DNA of 64,000 nt from Arsukibacterium sp. GTDB taxonomy: Bacteria > Pseudomonadota > Gammaproteobacteria > Enterobacterales > Alteromonadaceae. A program made the position numbers and the translations under genes. The stretch lies in assembly GCF_018402695.1 (NCBI RefSeq), contig NZ_JAGYIM010000009.1, forward strand, positions 124,001 through 188,000. The letters run 5' to 3'. Under the pieces are notes generated by a model. The model did no database searches and had not been told where the DNA came from. It was given only the letters and a program-made list of their open reading frames with translations. Within the stretch, counting starts at the first letter, position 1. Each line of letters starts with the position of its first letter. Shown in pieces: positions 36,561 to 46,188 of this stretch.

Positions 36561-37278
36561 TTTCTCTCCCGCTGCGCCGGGCAGCAGCAACGGCCACTGC
36601 CACCACGGCGATTGCCAGCATAAACCATTGAAAAGCGTAGCCATGGTGTTTTTCAGGGGGCATCACCACCGCCTGATAATGCGGTAAAAAAGGACTTTCC
36701 CCTTGTTGATACAACAAAAACGGATAGGCACTGACGGGAAGCTGAGCTGTCATCTGCTCCAGCTCTGGCTGTTGAATGCGCTGCGGCCATCCTGCGCCTT
36801 CCGTATTCTGGCCCAGCCTGAACCCTCCCACCTTAGTGCGAATGAGTCCCTGTAGTTGTACTTGCTCTGGAATAATCAACTCCGGCAGCTCATCCCGGCT
36901 ACTGCCAGCAGCCACCCAACCAAGATTAACCAACAGTGGCCGACTTTTCTCCCCACTCTGCACCGGGACAATAACGTCATAGCCCACTTTACCATCAACA
37001 ATCTGATTATCCAGTAGCCAGGCATAAGGCTTGATCCAGTATCCCGCTCCGGCAAATAACACGCCATCCGCCTGCTCTGCAGGCAGTACGGCAAGCTGTT
37101 GCCAGGTTAATTCGCCCTGTTGCTGGAGTTGTTCAAGTTGACTGATTTGAATAGCTTTTTCTTCTGCACGTTGCAACTGCCAATAGCCAAGCTTGCTTAA
37201 AATAATAAAAGCGGTCACAGTAATCAGCAACCACGCTTTGTGAATGCCAAAATAGCGGCCAAATATTTTAAGCCGCAT
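36553..37278 (-). CDS. SURF1-family cytochrome oxidase assembly protein
   Basis: This 241-residue protein has two membrane helices, one near residues 14-31 and one near 215-235 (FQWFMLAIAVVAVAVAA), bracketing a periplasmic domain. SURF1 signatures are GYWQLQRAEEK near the first helix, and VNLGWVAAG and HYQAVVMPPEKHHGYAFQWF near the second. It is thought to help heme A insertion into subunit I. It overlaps the SCO-like gene by eight bases. Confidence 0.93.
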   Translation of the reverse strand: MRLKIFGRYFGIHKAWLLITVTAFIILSKLGYWQLQRAEEKAIQISQLEQLQQQGELTWQQLAVLPAEQADGVLFAGAGYWIKPYAWLLDNQIVDGKVGYDVIVPVQSGEKSRPLLVNLGWVAAGSSRDELPELIIPEQVQLQGLIRTKVGGFRLGQNTEGAGWPQRIQQPELEQMTAQLPVSAYPFLLYQQGESPFLPHYQAVVMPPEKHHGYAFQWFMLAIAVVAVAVAAARRSGRENE

Positions 37279-37304
37279 AAATTGCTGACCGGAGATTAAA
37301 AAAG

Positions 37305-37514
37305 ATGTTGCTAAAGCTCGTTATCATTGCGCTACTACTATTTATTGTTTTCAATCTGTTCCGGGCCGGAATTATCATGCTTAGAAACGATCCGGAACAA
37401 AAACAAATGTCCCGCTTTCTTGGACGCCGGGTTTTCTATTCTGTCCTGGTACTGCTGCTTCTTTTGCTGGCAATGGCTCTGGGGTGGATCACACCCAACC
37501 CCAGACCTTACTAA
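37305..37514 (+). CDS. DUF2909-family twin-transmembrane small protein
   Basis: This 69-residue protein consists almost entirely of two membrane helices (about residues 3-25 and 44-63) joined by a short basic loop with MLRNDPEQKQMSRFLGRR. This matches the DUF2909 or twin-transmembrane family that often accompanies cytochrome oxidase genes. It is encoded against the direction of the surrounding operon, in the gap between SURF1 and ctaE. Function is unknown; the genomic link to oxidase assembly is the only clue. Confidence 0.85.
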   Translation: MLLKLVIIALLLFIVFNLFRAGIIMLRNDPEQKQMSRFLGRRVFYSVLVLLLLLLAMALGWITPNPRPY

Positions 37515-37523
37515 GTTGTATGG

Positions 37524-38405
37524 TTACAGGATATAAACAATAACAAACAGACAAATCCAGACCACATCAACAAAGTGCCAGTACCAGGCTGCAGCCTGAA
37601 AGGCAAAATGTTTCTCAGGGGTGAAATGCCCCTTCAGCACCCGGAAAAATACAAACAACAGGATGATAGCACCCAGGGTAACGTGCAAGCCGTGAAAGCC
37701 GGTCAGCAGGAAAAACGTATTGCCGTAAAAACCCGAGTCCAGCCGCAAGCCCAGATCGCGGTACGCATGTATATATTCATACACCTGCAAGCCTAAAAAT
37801 GTTGCGCCCAGGAGTAATGTCAGTAATAACATCAGCTTTAACTGACCGCGCTTTTGCTGTTCCAACCCGGTATGAGCAAAATGCAGAGTAATAGACGATA
37901 TCACCAGAATAGCGGTATTAATCAGCGGCAAACCTGTCCACGGCATCGCCTGAGTTTCAATGCCGCCAGGTGTTTTTACCAATGGCCACACGGGTTCAAA
38001 GTTGGGCCATAACAGCTCGAAGGTCATGGCATTATTACTGGAGCCGCCAAGCCACTGCATGGCAATCATCCGACCGTAAAACAGGGCGCCAAAGAACGCC
38101 ATAAAGAACATCACTTCAGAGACAATAAACCAACTCATGCCCTGGCGGAACGAGCGGTCCATCTGATTACTGTACAAGCCACTCATTGACTCATCAATTA
38201 CATTCCTGAACCAGCCAACCAGCATAAATACCAGTATGGCAAAGCCTGCCAACAACAAGTAGCCACCAAAACCGCTTTGCTGTTTACTGATATCAATTAC
38301 AAAATGGCCGGCACCAAAAGCAATAAAAAACAATGCTATGGCACCCACTATCGGCCATGGGCTCTGGGCGGGAACATAATATTTTTCGTAGGTTTTTGTT
38401 GTCAT
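37524..38405 (-). CDS. ctaE: Cytochrome c oxidase subunit III
   Basis: This 293-residue protein has seven predicted membrane helices. I start it at the ATG at 38405 (MTTKTYEKYYVPAQSPWP), which follows GGGGAATA; the longer frame overlaps ctaG. Typical subunit III segments are visible: MSWFIVSEVMFFMAFFGALF, FLLTGFHGLHVTLGA and WYWHFVDVVWICLF. It stabilises the catalytic core and proton uptake. One base separates it from ctaG. Confidence 0.95.
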   Translation of the reverse strand: MTTKTYEKYYVPAQSPWPIVGAIALFFIAFGAGHFVIDISKQQSGFGGYLLLAGFAILVFMLVGWFRNVIDESMSGLYSNQMDRSFRQGMSWFIVSEVMFFMAFFGALFYGRMIAMQWLGGSSNNAMTFELLWPNFEPVWPLVKTPGGIETQAMPWTGLPLINTAILVISSITLHFAHTGLEQQKRGQLKLMLLLTLLLGATFLGLQVYEYIHAYRDLGLRLDSGFYGNTFFLLTGFHGLHVTLGAIILLFVFFRVLKGHFTPEKHFAFQAAAWYWHFVDVVWICLFVIVYIL

Positions 38406-38406
38406 C

Positions 38407-38964
38407 TTATTCCCCAATATTATCTTGTAGAGGTTGCTGCGCTGCCCAGGCCTGAGTAACATCGTATAAGGTGTAATTCAGGGTTATAGTATTAAATTGC
38501 GCCGGCAACGCCGGATCGACATAAAACTGTAACGGCATCAGCATATCTTTGCCGCCAGCCAGTTGTTGCTGGCTAAAGCAAAAACACTCAATTTTATTAA
38601 AATATAATGCGGCCTGACCTGGTGACACGGACGGCACTGCCTGACCAACGATCATTCGGCCGGTCGGGTTCTCTGCCAGATAATTCATAATGTGAATTTC
38701 ACCGGGATGTACCTTCATACTATGCACTTCGGGTTTAAACACCCACGGCATGTCTTTATTAGGCCGCGCCAGAAACTCAATGGTGATTTCACGGCTGGTA
38801 TCAACAATGGCATTGTCGCCAGTCACTGCTACCGCCGCGGTTTTACCATTTATACCGGTTAAATCGCAAAATACGTCGTAAAGTGGCACCAGGGCAAAAC
38901 CAAAACCAAACATTGCCAGCGTAACCAACAGCAGTTTGCCAATTAACGGTTTGTTCTGCGCCAT
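38407..38964 (-). CDS. ctaG: CtaG/COX11 copper chaperone
   Basis: This 185-residue protein has one N-terminal membrane helix (residues 10-28) and a periplasmic immunoglobulin-like domain. The copper-binding CFCF motif is present (KIECFCFSQQQ), as is the conserved YDVFCDLTGINGKT just after the helix. It delivers copper to the CuB site of subunit I. It sits between ctaD and ctaE, the usual place. Confidence 0.95.
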   Translation of the reverse strand: MAQNKPLIGKLLLVTLAMFGFGFALVPLYDVFCDLTGINGKTAAVAVTGDNAIVDTSREITIEFLARPNKDMPWVFKPEVHSMKVHPGEIHIMNYLAENPTGRMIVGQAVPSVSPGQAALYFNKIECFCFSQQQLAGGKDMLMPLQFYVDPALPAQFNTITLNYTLYDVTQAWAAQQPLQDNIGE

Positions 38965-38974
38965 AACCGACTCC

Positions 38975-40582
38975 TTACTTGATTACCGGTGGCGTTTCAA
39001 AGGTATGGTACGGCGCCGGAGACGGCACTTCCCACTCCAGACCTTCTGCGCCTTCCCATACCTGATCAGTTGCCTTAACGCCGCCACGGGCACACTTAAT
39101 TAATACCCAGACAAATATCAACTGAGACAAACCGAACAGGAAACCACCGATACTAATAAAGGCGTTAAAATCAGCAAATTGCAACGCATAATCGGGGATC
39201 CGACGTGGCATGCCCGCTAAACCAACAAAATGCATTGGAAAGAACAACATATTTACCGAAATCAACGAGCACCAGAAATGCCATTGGCCCAGGGTTTCGT
39301 CATACATATTACCGGTCCATTTCGGCAGCCAGTAATACACCGCTGCCACGATAGAAAATATGGCGCCGGTAACTAACACATAGTGAAAATGCGCTACCAC
39401 AAAGTAGGTATCGTGATACTGAAAATCGGCAGGGGTTATCGCCAGCATCAGGCCCGAGAAGCCACCGATAGTAAATAGCACGATAAAGGCCAGCGCAAAC
39501 ATCATCGGCACTTCAAATGTCATGGCACCGCGCCACATCGTCGCTACCCAATTAAATACTTTAACCCCGGTTGGCACCGCGATCAGCATAGTCGCATACA
39601 TAAAGAATAACGTGGCAAACACCGGCATCCCCGTGGTAAACATGTGATGCGCCCAAACCAGAAACGACAATATCGCGATACTGGCGGTGGCATATACCAT
39701 GGAGGCATACCCAAACAGTTTCTTACGGGCAAAGGTGGGAATAATGGCTGAGACGATACCGAAGGCCGGTAGGATCATGATGTACACTTCCGGATGACCA
39801 AAAAACCAGAATATATGCTGGAACAGTACCGGGTCACCGCCGCCAGCGGCATCAAAAAAGCTGGTACCAAAGTACTTATCGGTTAATACCATGGTCACCA
39901 CACCCGCCAGTACCGGCATTACCATAATCAGCAAAAAAGCGGTAATAAACCAGGTCCAGACAAACAAAGGCATTTTCATCCAGGTCATGCCAGGAGCCCG
40001 CATGTTCCAGATGGTCACAATCACGTTGATCGCACCCATAATGGAGGATATACCCATAATGTGTACAGAGAATACAAATAACGCCGTGCTGTCGCTACTA
40101 TAAGTGGTGGATAGTGGCGCGTAGAAGGTCCAGCCAAAGCTGGGGCCGCCGCCAGGCATAAACAGTGACAACAACAGAATTAAAAATGCGAAAGGCAGGA
40201 TCCAGAAACTCCAGTTATTCATCCGTGGTAGCGCCATATCAGGCGCACCAATCATCATCGGAATCATCCAGTTGGCCAGGCCGGTGAATGCAGGCATCAC
40301 TGCCCCGAACACCATAATCAGACCATGTACTGTAGTCATCTGGTTAAAAAAGTGTGGCTCGACAAATTGCATGCCCGGCTGAAAAAGTTCCAACCGGATA
40401 ACCATCGCCATAGTGCCACCGATAAAGAACATGACTAACGCAAACACCAGATACATGGTGCCGATGTCTTTATGGTTAGTGGTATACAGCCAGCGCGTTA
40501 TGCCACTGGGTTTGTGGTCATGATGGTCATGATCGTGGTCGTGCTGCTCGTGATCATTTGGTTCAGTAATTACTACAGACAT
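38975..40582 (-). CDS. ctaD: Cytochrome c oxidase subunit I with a His/Asp-rich N-terminus
   Basis: This is the catalytic subunit of the aa3-type oxidase, 535 residues. It has twelve helices with heme and copper ligands visible: TTVHGLIMVFGA (heme a), FGHPEVYIMILPAFG with the His-Tyr pair of the active site, WAHHMFTTG (CuB) and VVAHFHYVLVTG (hemes). GHPEV marks an A1-type proton-pumping enzyme. Before the first helix is an unusual stretch, residues 11-23, with seven His alternating with Asp (HEQHDHDHDHHDH), which could bind metal. It follows ctaC with two bases between. Confidence 0.97.
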   Translation of the reverse strand: MSVVITEPNDHEQHDHDHDHHDHKPSGITRWLYTTNHKDIGTMYLVFALVMFFIGGTMAMVIRLELFQPGMQFVEPHFFNQMTTVHGLIMVFGAVMPAFTGLANWMIPMMIGAPDMALPRMNNWSFWILPFAFLILLLSLFMPGGGPSFGWTFYAPLSTTYSSDSTALFVFSVHIMGISSIMGAINVIVTIWNMRAPGMTWMKMPLFVWTWFITAFLLIMVMPVLAGVVTMVLTDKYFGTSFFDAAGGGDPVLFQHIFWFFGHPEVYIMILPAFGIVSAIIPTFARKKLFGYASMVYATASIAILSFLVWAHHMFTTGMPVFATLFFMYATMLIAVPTGVKVFNWVATMWRGAMTFEVPMMFALAFIVLFTIGGFSGLMLAITPADFQYHDTYFVVAHFHYVLVTGAIFSIVAAVYYWLPKWTGNMYDETLGQWHFWCSLISVNMLFFPMHFVGLAGMPRRIPDYALQFADFNAFISIGGFLFGLSQLIFVWVLIKCARGGVKATDQVWEGAEGLEWEVPSPAPYHTFETPPVIK

Positions 40583-40584
40583 TA

Positions 40585-41727
40585 TTATTCTCCCTCACCC
40601 TGCTGCACTTTATAAACGTCGGCAGCCTGGATGGCATCACCGGTATCGTTACCCCAGGCATTGCGGGTGTAAGTCAGGACAGATGCTAATTCTTTTAAAC
40701 TTAACTGGCGGCCAAACGCCTGCATCGCAGTACCGCTTTTACCATTTAGTACAATATCGATATGGGCTGTTTTATCGTTGAGGATAAGATCGCTGCCAGC
40801 CAGGGCAGGGAAAATTCCCGGTAAACCAGCACCATTTGGCTGATGGCACGCCGCGCAGTAAGCAATGTATGTCCGTTCGCCGTTCGCCATTAACTCATCC
40901 ATGTCCATGTTCATTGCCAGCAATTCCTGCTCAGCGGCTTTGGCTTCGGCTATCCGGGTTTCTTCAGCCAGTTTCCACGCAGCATAGTCTTCAGGGCTTT
41001 TTGCCACTACCACTACCGGCATATAGGCGTGGTCTTTACCACACAGTTCTGCACACTGACCCCGATAAACTCCAGGCTCATCAACCCGGGTCCAGGCTTC
41101 ATTGATAAACCCGGGGTTAGCATCTTTTTTAATCGCAAAGGCGGGGACCCACCAGGAATGGATAACATCATCTGACGTCATCAGAAACCGAATTTTCTGG
41201 CCAGTAGGGATAACCAGCGGCCGGTCCACTTCCAGCAGGTAGTTTTCACCCTTTGTAAAACGGTTTGTTATTTGCTCACGAGGGGTGGCAAGTACCGAAT
41301 AATATTCCAGATCACTGCCGAGATATTTGTAATGCCATTTCCATTGCGAGCCGGTGATCTGAACCGTGACGTCGGCTGCGGAGGTATCGTCCATGGCGAT
41401 GAGCGTTTTGGAAGCAGGTATAGCCATACCAATTAAAATTACGACCGGAATTGCGGTCCAAAGAATTTCTATTTTGGTACTTTCGTGAAATTGAGCCGGT
41501 TGCACGCCCCGCGATTTTCGGTGTAACAGGATAGAAACAAACATTATCCCGAACACCACTGCACCAATAACACAGCAAATCCAGAAAATCAGCATGTGCA
41601 GGCTGTAAACCTCCTGACTGATCTCCGTTACGCCTTTGGTCATATTTAAAGGCATGGCTGCTGCATTAGCCGATGCGGCTAAAAGCAAGGTCGGCAGCGA
41701 CCAACGTATACTACGCGTCTTCGCCAC
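40585..41727 (-). CDS. ctaC: Cytochrome c oxidase subunit II with a C-terminal cytochrome c domain
   Basis: This 380-residue protein has a signal peptide (ending near ANAAA, residue 24), two membrane helices (about 42-68 and 88-106) and a cupredoxin domain with the CuA ligands His190, Cys225, Cys229, His233 and Met236. A fused class I cytochrome c has Cys291-x-x-Cys294-His295. The fused c domain is typical of caa3-like oxidases and accepts electrons directly. It is the first gene of the leftward ctaC-D-G-E cluster. Confidence 0.96.
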   Translation of the reverse strand: MAKTRSIRWSLPTLLLAASANAAAMPLNMTKGVTEISQEVYSLHMLIFWICCVIGAVVFGIMFVSILLHRKSRGVQPAQFHESTKIEILWTAIPVVILIGMAIPASKTLIAMDDTSAADVTVQITGSQWKWHYKYLGSDLEYYSVLATPREQITNRFTKGENYLLEVDRPLVIPTGQKIRFLMTSDDVIHSWWVPAFAIKKDANPGFINEAWTRVDEPGVYRGQCAELCGKDHAYMPVVVVAKSPEDYAAWKLAEETRIAEAKAAEQELLAMNMDMDELMANGERTYIAYCAACHQPNGAGLPGIFPALAGSDLILNDKTAHIDIVLNGKSGTAMQAFGRQLSLKELASVLTYTRNAWGNDTGDAIQAADVYKVQQGEGE

Positions 41728-42052
41728 TGTACTTCTCCTCTGTCATTTGCAAAGCAAACCGCAGAAACCTGTACACAGTAATACACGGCGAATACCGATA
41801 GAAAATACGGTGAATACCGCTAGCCCCCGAACCTATGTATGACGTTTCTTTAGTTTATTATTGTTATAGTTTTTTTAATTTGAACTGCCCATGCAGTAAC
41901 CCAAATTGGCAACTGATATTTTTTCAGCAACCTTTGTCTAAGAATCATCCAAATCAACGCCAGTGTAAACCCCTAAATAACAAAAGCGCCGGCAAAACCA
42001 ACAGGTCGTACCAGCGCCTTGTTAACAATTAACTTATTGAGCTAAAGGTTTT
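41728..42052. other. Intergenic region between ctaC and lexA (325 bases)
   Basis: This stretch has no supportable gene; a 65-codon frame at 41835-42032 lacks any recognisable feature. It is A/T-rich in the middle (41850-41885) and holds the 5' region of ctaC. Two GAATACCG repeats lie at 41790-41797 and 41812-41819, and the lexA terminator is at its right end. No strong promoter pair for ctaC is evident. Confidence 0.6.
41981..42020 (-). terminator. Intrinsic terminator of lexA
   Basis: On the leftward strand AAGGCGCTGG pairs with CCGGCGCTTT across an 18-base loop, with two G-U pairs, and runs into TTTTG-TTATTT. It lies 33 bases past the lexA stop codon. Confidence 0.65.
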
Positions 42053-42673
42053 TTATAACCAACTGCCGTTACGAATTACCCCAACTGCCAAGCCTTCGAT
42101 GGCAAACTGCTGCTGACGTAAGTCTACTTTAATGACATTAAAATCTTTGTTCTCCGGGTGCAATGACACCTCGTGGCCGTCGCGTTGGAAACGCTTGACC
42201 GTAACATCTTCATCAACTCTGGCAACCACCACCTGACCCGGTTGTGCCTGCGACGTTTTATGCACAGCCAGCAAGTCACCATCCAGAATACCAATATCCT
42301 GCATGCTCATTCCCTGAACTTTCAATAAAAAGTCGGCATGGGGTTTAAATAAATTGGCATCGATCTGGTAATGGCTCTGCACATGTTCTGCTGCCAGAAT
42401 GGGCTGTCCAGCGGCCACTTTCCCAATTAATGGCAACCCCAGTTGTTCAGGTTCATTTTCGTCCTCCAGTAACCGGATGCCACGCGAGGTACCCGGCATC
42501 ATGGTCAGCACCCCTTTTTTGGCCAGCGCCTTTAGATGCTCTTCTGCGGCGTTAGCTGACTTAAAGCCCAACTGACTGGCTATTTCAGCACGGGTAGGAG
42601 GCATGCCGGTCTCAGCCTGATAATCTTTAATAAGTTGCAAAATTTCTGCCTGACGAGGCGTAAGTGGTCTCAT
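42053..42673 (-). CDS. lexA: LexA, SOS repressor
   Basis: This 206-residue repressor has an N-terminal winged helix ([21 protein letters not shown]) and a self-cleaving C-terminal domain. The cleavage bond is Ala88-Gly89 (VAAGQP), with catalytic Ser123 (GMSMQD) and Lys160 (VTVKRF). These are each four positions on from E. coli Ala84-Gly85, Ser119 and Lys156. Two SOS boxes lie just upstream, so the gene represses itself. It is divergent from plsB, a conserved neighbour. Confidence 0.97.
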   Translation of the reverse strand: MRPLTPRQAEILQLIKDYQAETGMPPTRAEIASQLGFKSANAAEEHLKALAKKGVLTMMPGTSRGIRLLEDENEPEQLGLPLIGKVAAGQPILAAEHVQSHYQIDANLFKPHADFLLKVQGMSMQDIGILDGDLLAVHKTSQAQPGQVVVARVDEDVTVKRFQRDGHEVSLHPENKDFNVIKVDLRQQQFAIEGLAVGVIRNGSWL

Positions 42674-42677
42674 AATG

Positions 42678-42693
42678 CTGGCTACCTATACAG
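42678..42693 (-). promoter_or_regulatory. SOS box 2 (LexA operator)
   Basis: On the leftward strand CTGTATAGGTAGCCAG follows the CTGT-N8-ACAG pattern with one change in the right half (CCAG). It is the copy closer to lexA, five bases from its ATG. E. coli lexA also has a second box ending CCAG. Confidence 0.75.
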
Positions 42694-42699
42694 TTAGTA

Positions 42700-42715
42700 C
42701 TGTGAGTATATACAG
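42700..42715 (-). promoter_or_regulatory. SOS box 1 (LexA operator)
   Basis: On the leftward strand CTGTATATACTCACAG fits the CTGT-N8-ACAG consensus perfectly and is the same 16 bases I recall for the first E. coli lexA box. Six bases separate it from box 2, as in E. coli. The pair lies about 100 bases from the divergent plsB start. Confidence 0.92.
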
Positions 42716-42813
42716 GCTTTTTGCAATTGCCAAGTTTTTGTCTGCACGACAAATTTGCCAGCTTCCGCTTCCATGATATTCTTGTATGTCTGTGATTCAC
42801 CGCCGGTATTGTT

Positions 42814-45258
42814 ATGTTTTCTTTGCTATCGTTGTTTACCGCCTTATTAAAATGGCCGTTGCGGCTGCTGGTAAAATTTAAAGTGGTGCCTGATAACACC
42901 GTCACTGAGTTGGCGCTGGATCTAAACCGGCCTGTTTTTTACGTTTGTCATACCGAATCGGCCAGTGATCTGGCGACGCTGCGCCGGGTTTGTCAGAAAC
43001 TGGCACTGCCCGATCCACTGGCCCCCGTTGTCCTTGAGGGGCAGCAACTGGCACGTACCTTGTTTCTGGTAAAACCGCATAGTGTTATCGGTGGCAGACC
43101 CAAAACCAACGCCCTGGCGCAGGGCCAGCAACTGCTGCGGTTGCATCTGGCTAACCCTGAACTGAATGCCCAGCTGGTTCCTGTTGCTATTTTATGGGGA
43201 CGGGCACCCGGTAAGGAGAACAGTATTAAATGGCTACTCGGCGAGGCTAACGCGCCGCACTGGCTGGCAAAAATGTTAATTGTGCTGGTGTCGGGCCGTC
43301 ACACCCTGGTGCGGTTAAGCCGTGCGGTTTCTCTTAACCAGATGGCAGCGCAATTCGGTGACAAAACGGATACCGCGCGCAAACTACTTCGAATGTCACG
43401 CTTTCACTTTTACCGGCAAAAATTAGCAGCAACCGGCCCAAAACTGGTCAATCGCAGTCAACTGTTTAATGCGTTACTGGCATCGCCGGCATTAAAGCAG
43501 GCGATAGAAGATGAAGCCCGCAGTAAAAAAGTCTCGATTAAAGTGGCGCGGAATGAAGCCCATAAGTTGTTGCAGGAAATTGCTGCCGACTATCGGGAAT
43601 CGACGCTACGGGTTGGTGACCGGGTGCTGAGCTGGCTTTGGAAAAAACTGTACAGTGGCATCAAAATTAATAATGCCGACATGTTGCGTGACCTGGCGCA
43701 AAAAGGCCATGAGATTGTTTATGTGCCCTGCCATCGCAGCCATATGGATTACCTGCTACTGAGTTACGTTATTTACCACCAGGGGTTGGTGCCACCCCAT
43801 ATTGCAGCGGGCATAAATTTAAACTTCTGGCCAGCCGGAACTATTTTCCGGCGCGGTGGTGCTTTTTTTATCCGGCGTAGCTTTAGTGGAAACAAACTGT
43901 ATTCAGCAGTTTTTCGCGAATATCTGAGTCAGTTGTTCAGCAAAGGTTATGCCGTTAAATACTATTCAGAAGGTGGCCGTAGCCGCACCGGCCGTCTGCT
44001 GCAGCCGAAAACTGGCATGTTGGCCATGACGGTACAGTCAATGTTACGGGGTATTGAGCGGCCGGTCACTCTGGTACCGGTTTATCTCGGCTATGAACAT
44101 GTGATGGAAGTCAGTACCTATGTTAATGAGCTACAGGGGTCAGGCAAGAAAAAAGAGTCGATTGGCGGGGTGCTTAAAGCCATCCGCAATTTGCGCGACT
44201 ATGGCTACGGCTATGTTAATTTTGGCGAGCCTATTCAGCTTAATCAGTACCTAAACCAGCAAGTAAGTGACTGGAAAAGCAGTATTCATCCGCTGGAAGT
44301 GCAAAAGCCAAACTGGTTGAACCCGGTGGTGGCAAAACTGGCTAATCAGGTAATGCAACATATCAACCAGGCGGCAGCGCTGAATGCGACGAACTTAATT
44401 GCGTTAAGTATTCTGGCAACGGACAAACATATCCTGACCCGTGATGAGCTAACCCAACAACTTGATTTATACCTTAATTTGCAACGACAAGTGCCTTATC
44501 ACCCGCATGTCAGCCTGCCAGAGGGCGATGCCGACAGCCTTATTAATCATGCTCTGGCCCTGCAGAAAGTGCAAAGCAGTACCGATGGCTTTGGCGAGCT
44601 GATAAGTTTAAGTGAACAACACAGCGTATTAGCCACCTATTACCGCAACAATGTACTGCATTTGTTTATGCTGCCGTCGCTGCTGGCATCTGCCGTGCTG
44701 CATCAGCGCAGCATTAGTAGTCAGCAACTACTTGGTTACATTGAACAGTTATATCCGTTACTGCGGGCAGAGTTATTTCTTTATGTCAGCTCACTACATA
44801 CCTACTGTCAGGCATTGCTGCAGTTTATGACCGAACAAGGCTTAATTGAGTGCGATGGTGATAAGTATTACGCGCCGGCGCAGCAAAGCCGCCAATACTT
44901 TAAATTAAGCCTGCTGGCCCATAATGCCGAAGATACCCTGCAACGTTACGCTATTGTCTTAAACCTCGTCCAGGCCCAGGGGCCGTTAAGCCGCACTGAA
45001 CTGGAAAAGCGTGGCCATCAGCTGGCTCAGCGGCTGCTTAATCTGCATGGCATAATCGCCCCCGAATACTATGATAAAGGGCTGTTTACGACCCTGATCA
45101 ATGCATTAAAAGAGGCGGGTATCAGCCAGACCGATGCGACTAATCAGGTGTGCAGCAGTCAACGGCTGCAGCAGCTGACCAAGACCGTTAACACCTTGCT
45201 GCGCAACGATATTCTGCAGAGCCTGCAAAGTATTATGCCGCAGCAGGCTAACGCCTAG
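42814..45258 (+). CDS. plsB: PlsB, glycerol-3-phosphate acyltransferase
   Basis: This 814-residue inner-membrane enzyme makes lysophosphatidate, the first step of phospholipid synthesis, using acyl-ACP or acyl-CoA. The catalytic His307-x4-Asp312 (HRSHMD, one off E. coli numbering) is present. The later blocks are [21 protein letters not shown] and [12 protein letters not shown]. Length is normal. It is divergent from lexA and its end overlaps the convergent tesB gene by four bases. Confidence 0.97.
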   Translation: MFSLLSLFTALLKWPLRLLVKFKVVPDNTVTELALDLNRPVFYVCHTESASDLATLRRVCQKLALPDPLAPVVLEGQQLARTLFLVKPHSVIGGRPKTNALAQGQQLLRLHLANPELNAQLVPVAILWGRAPGKENSIKWLLGEANAPHWLAKMLIVLVSGRHTLVRLSRAVSLNQMAAQFGDKTDTARKLLRMSRFHFYRQKLAATGPKLVNRSQLFNALLASPALKQAIEDEARSKKVSIKVARNEAHKLLQEIAADYRESTLRVGDRVLSWLWKKLYSGIKINNADMLRDLAQKGHEIVYVPCHRSHMDYLLLSYVIYHQGLVPPHIAAGINLNFWPAGTIFRRGGAFFIRRSFSGNKLYSAVFREYLSQLFSKGYAVKYYSEGGRSRTGRLLQPKTGMLAMTVQSMLRGIERPVTLVPVYLGYEHVMEVSTYVNELQGSGKKKESIGGVLKAIRNLRDYGYGYVNFGEPIQLNQYLNQQVSDWKSSIHPLEVQKPNWLNPVVAKLANQVMQHINQAAALNATNLIALSILATDKHILTRDELTQQLDLYLNLQRQVPYHPHVSLPEGDADSLINHALALQKVQSSTDGFGELISLSEQHSVLATYYRNNVLHLFMLPSLLASAVLHQRSISSQQLLGYIEQLYPLLRAELFLYVSSLHTYCQALLQFMTEQGLIECDGDKYYAPAQQSRQYFKLSLLAHNAEDTLQRYAIVLNLVQAQGPLSRTELEKRGHQLAQRLLNLHGIIAPEYYDKGLFTTLINALKEAGISQTDATNQVCSSQRLQQLTKTVNTLLRNDILQSLQSIMPQQANA

Positions 45259-46124
45259 CGGCCGCTGGCGTACTGTCGAATCACGCCCTCCTGCATGGTG
45301 GAGGCAACCAGTTCACCGCTGCGGTTGAAAAACTGGCCCCGTACCAGCCCCCGGCCGCCACTGGCCCGCGGGCTGTCCACCGCATACAGCAACCAATCGT
45401 CGAAACGAAAGTCCTGATGGAACCACATAGCATGGTCAATTGTCGCGACCTGCATATTCGCCGCCATAAATGATGCACCATGTGGCTGCAGTGCCGTAGG
45501 CAGAAAGTTAAAATCTGACGCATAGGCCAACAGGTATTTATGCACCCGGATATCGTCTGGCATATTGCCATTGGCTTTAAACCAGACATAACGTTTCGGT
45601 GCACTGATTTGTGGTTGAAACGGGTTCTGAAAATCGACCGGGCGCATCTCTATTGGTTTTTCACAAATAAATTTACTGCGCAGTGCTTCCGGAATTAACG
45701 AAGCATGTTGCTGATAAAAGGCTAAATCAGACACCAGCTCGTCCGGGCCGGGGACCTCTGGCATAGGATCATAATGGTTAAAGCCCTGCTCCTCGGTCTG
45801 AAACGATGCTGTCATATAGAAAATAGGCTTGCCATATTGAATGGCACTCACCCGGCGGGTACTGAAACTTTTGCCATCGCGGATGTTTTCTACTTCGTAC
45901 ACTATGGGTTTACTGGCATCCCCCGGCCTTAAAAAATAAGAGTGAAAAGAGTGGACCTTGCGCTCTTCGGTCAGGGTTTCTTTTGCCGCTGACAGGGCCT
46001 GGCCCATTACCTGTCCGCCAAACACCGCCTTAAAACCTAAATCCTGACTTTGTCCGCGATATAGCCCTAACTCAATCGTCTCCAGTTTTAATAACGATAA
46101 CAAATTTTCTAATACCTGACTCAT
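45255..46124 (-). CDS. tesB: TesB, acyl-CoA thioesterase II
   Basis: This 289-residue double-hotdog thioesterase hydrolyses medium- and long-chain acyl-CoA. Family blocks include [33 protein letters not shown] and the C-terminal [20 protein letters not shown] containing the catalytic Asp. Length matches E. coli TesB (286). It converges on plsB and is divergent from the EVE-domain gene. Confidence 0.94.
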   Translation of the reverse strand: MSQVLENLLSLLKLETIELGLYRGQSQDLGFKAVFGGQVMGQALSAAKETLTEERKVHSFHSYFLRPGDASKPIVYEVENIRDGKSFSTRRVSAIQYGKPIFYMTASFQTEEQGFNHYDPMPEVPGPDELVSDLAFYQQHASLIPEALRSKFICEKPIEMRPVDFQNPFQPQISAPKRYVWFKANGNMPDDIRVHKYLLAYASDFNFLPTALQPHGASFMAANMQVATIDHAMWFHQDFRFDDWLLYAVDSPRASGGRGLVRGQFFNRSGELVASTMQEGVIRQYASGR

Positions 46125-46188
46125 TCAGCGGTCCTTTTGCTACACTTTGCGCTGTCTATTCTGCCGCAAAGCAAGGTACCTGGCAAAG

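Noticed and set aside
41790-41819. Two GAATACCG repeats upstream of ctaC
   Set aside because: Only two copies, 22 bases apart, with no link to a known regulator; too little to call an operator.
41835-42032. 65-codon frame between ctaC and lexA
   Set aside because: The translation is rich in Asn, Cys and Tyr, has no domain, and its 3' end runs through the lexA terminator.
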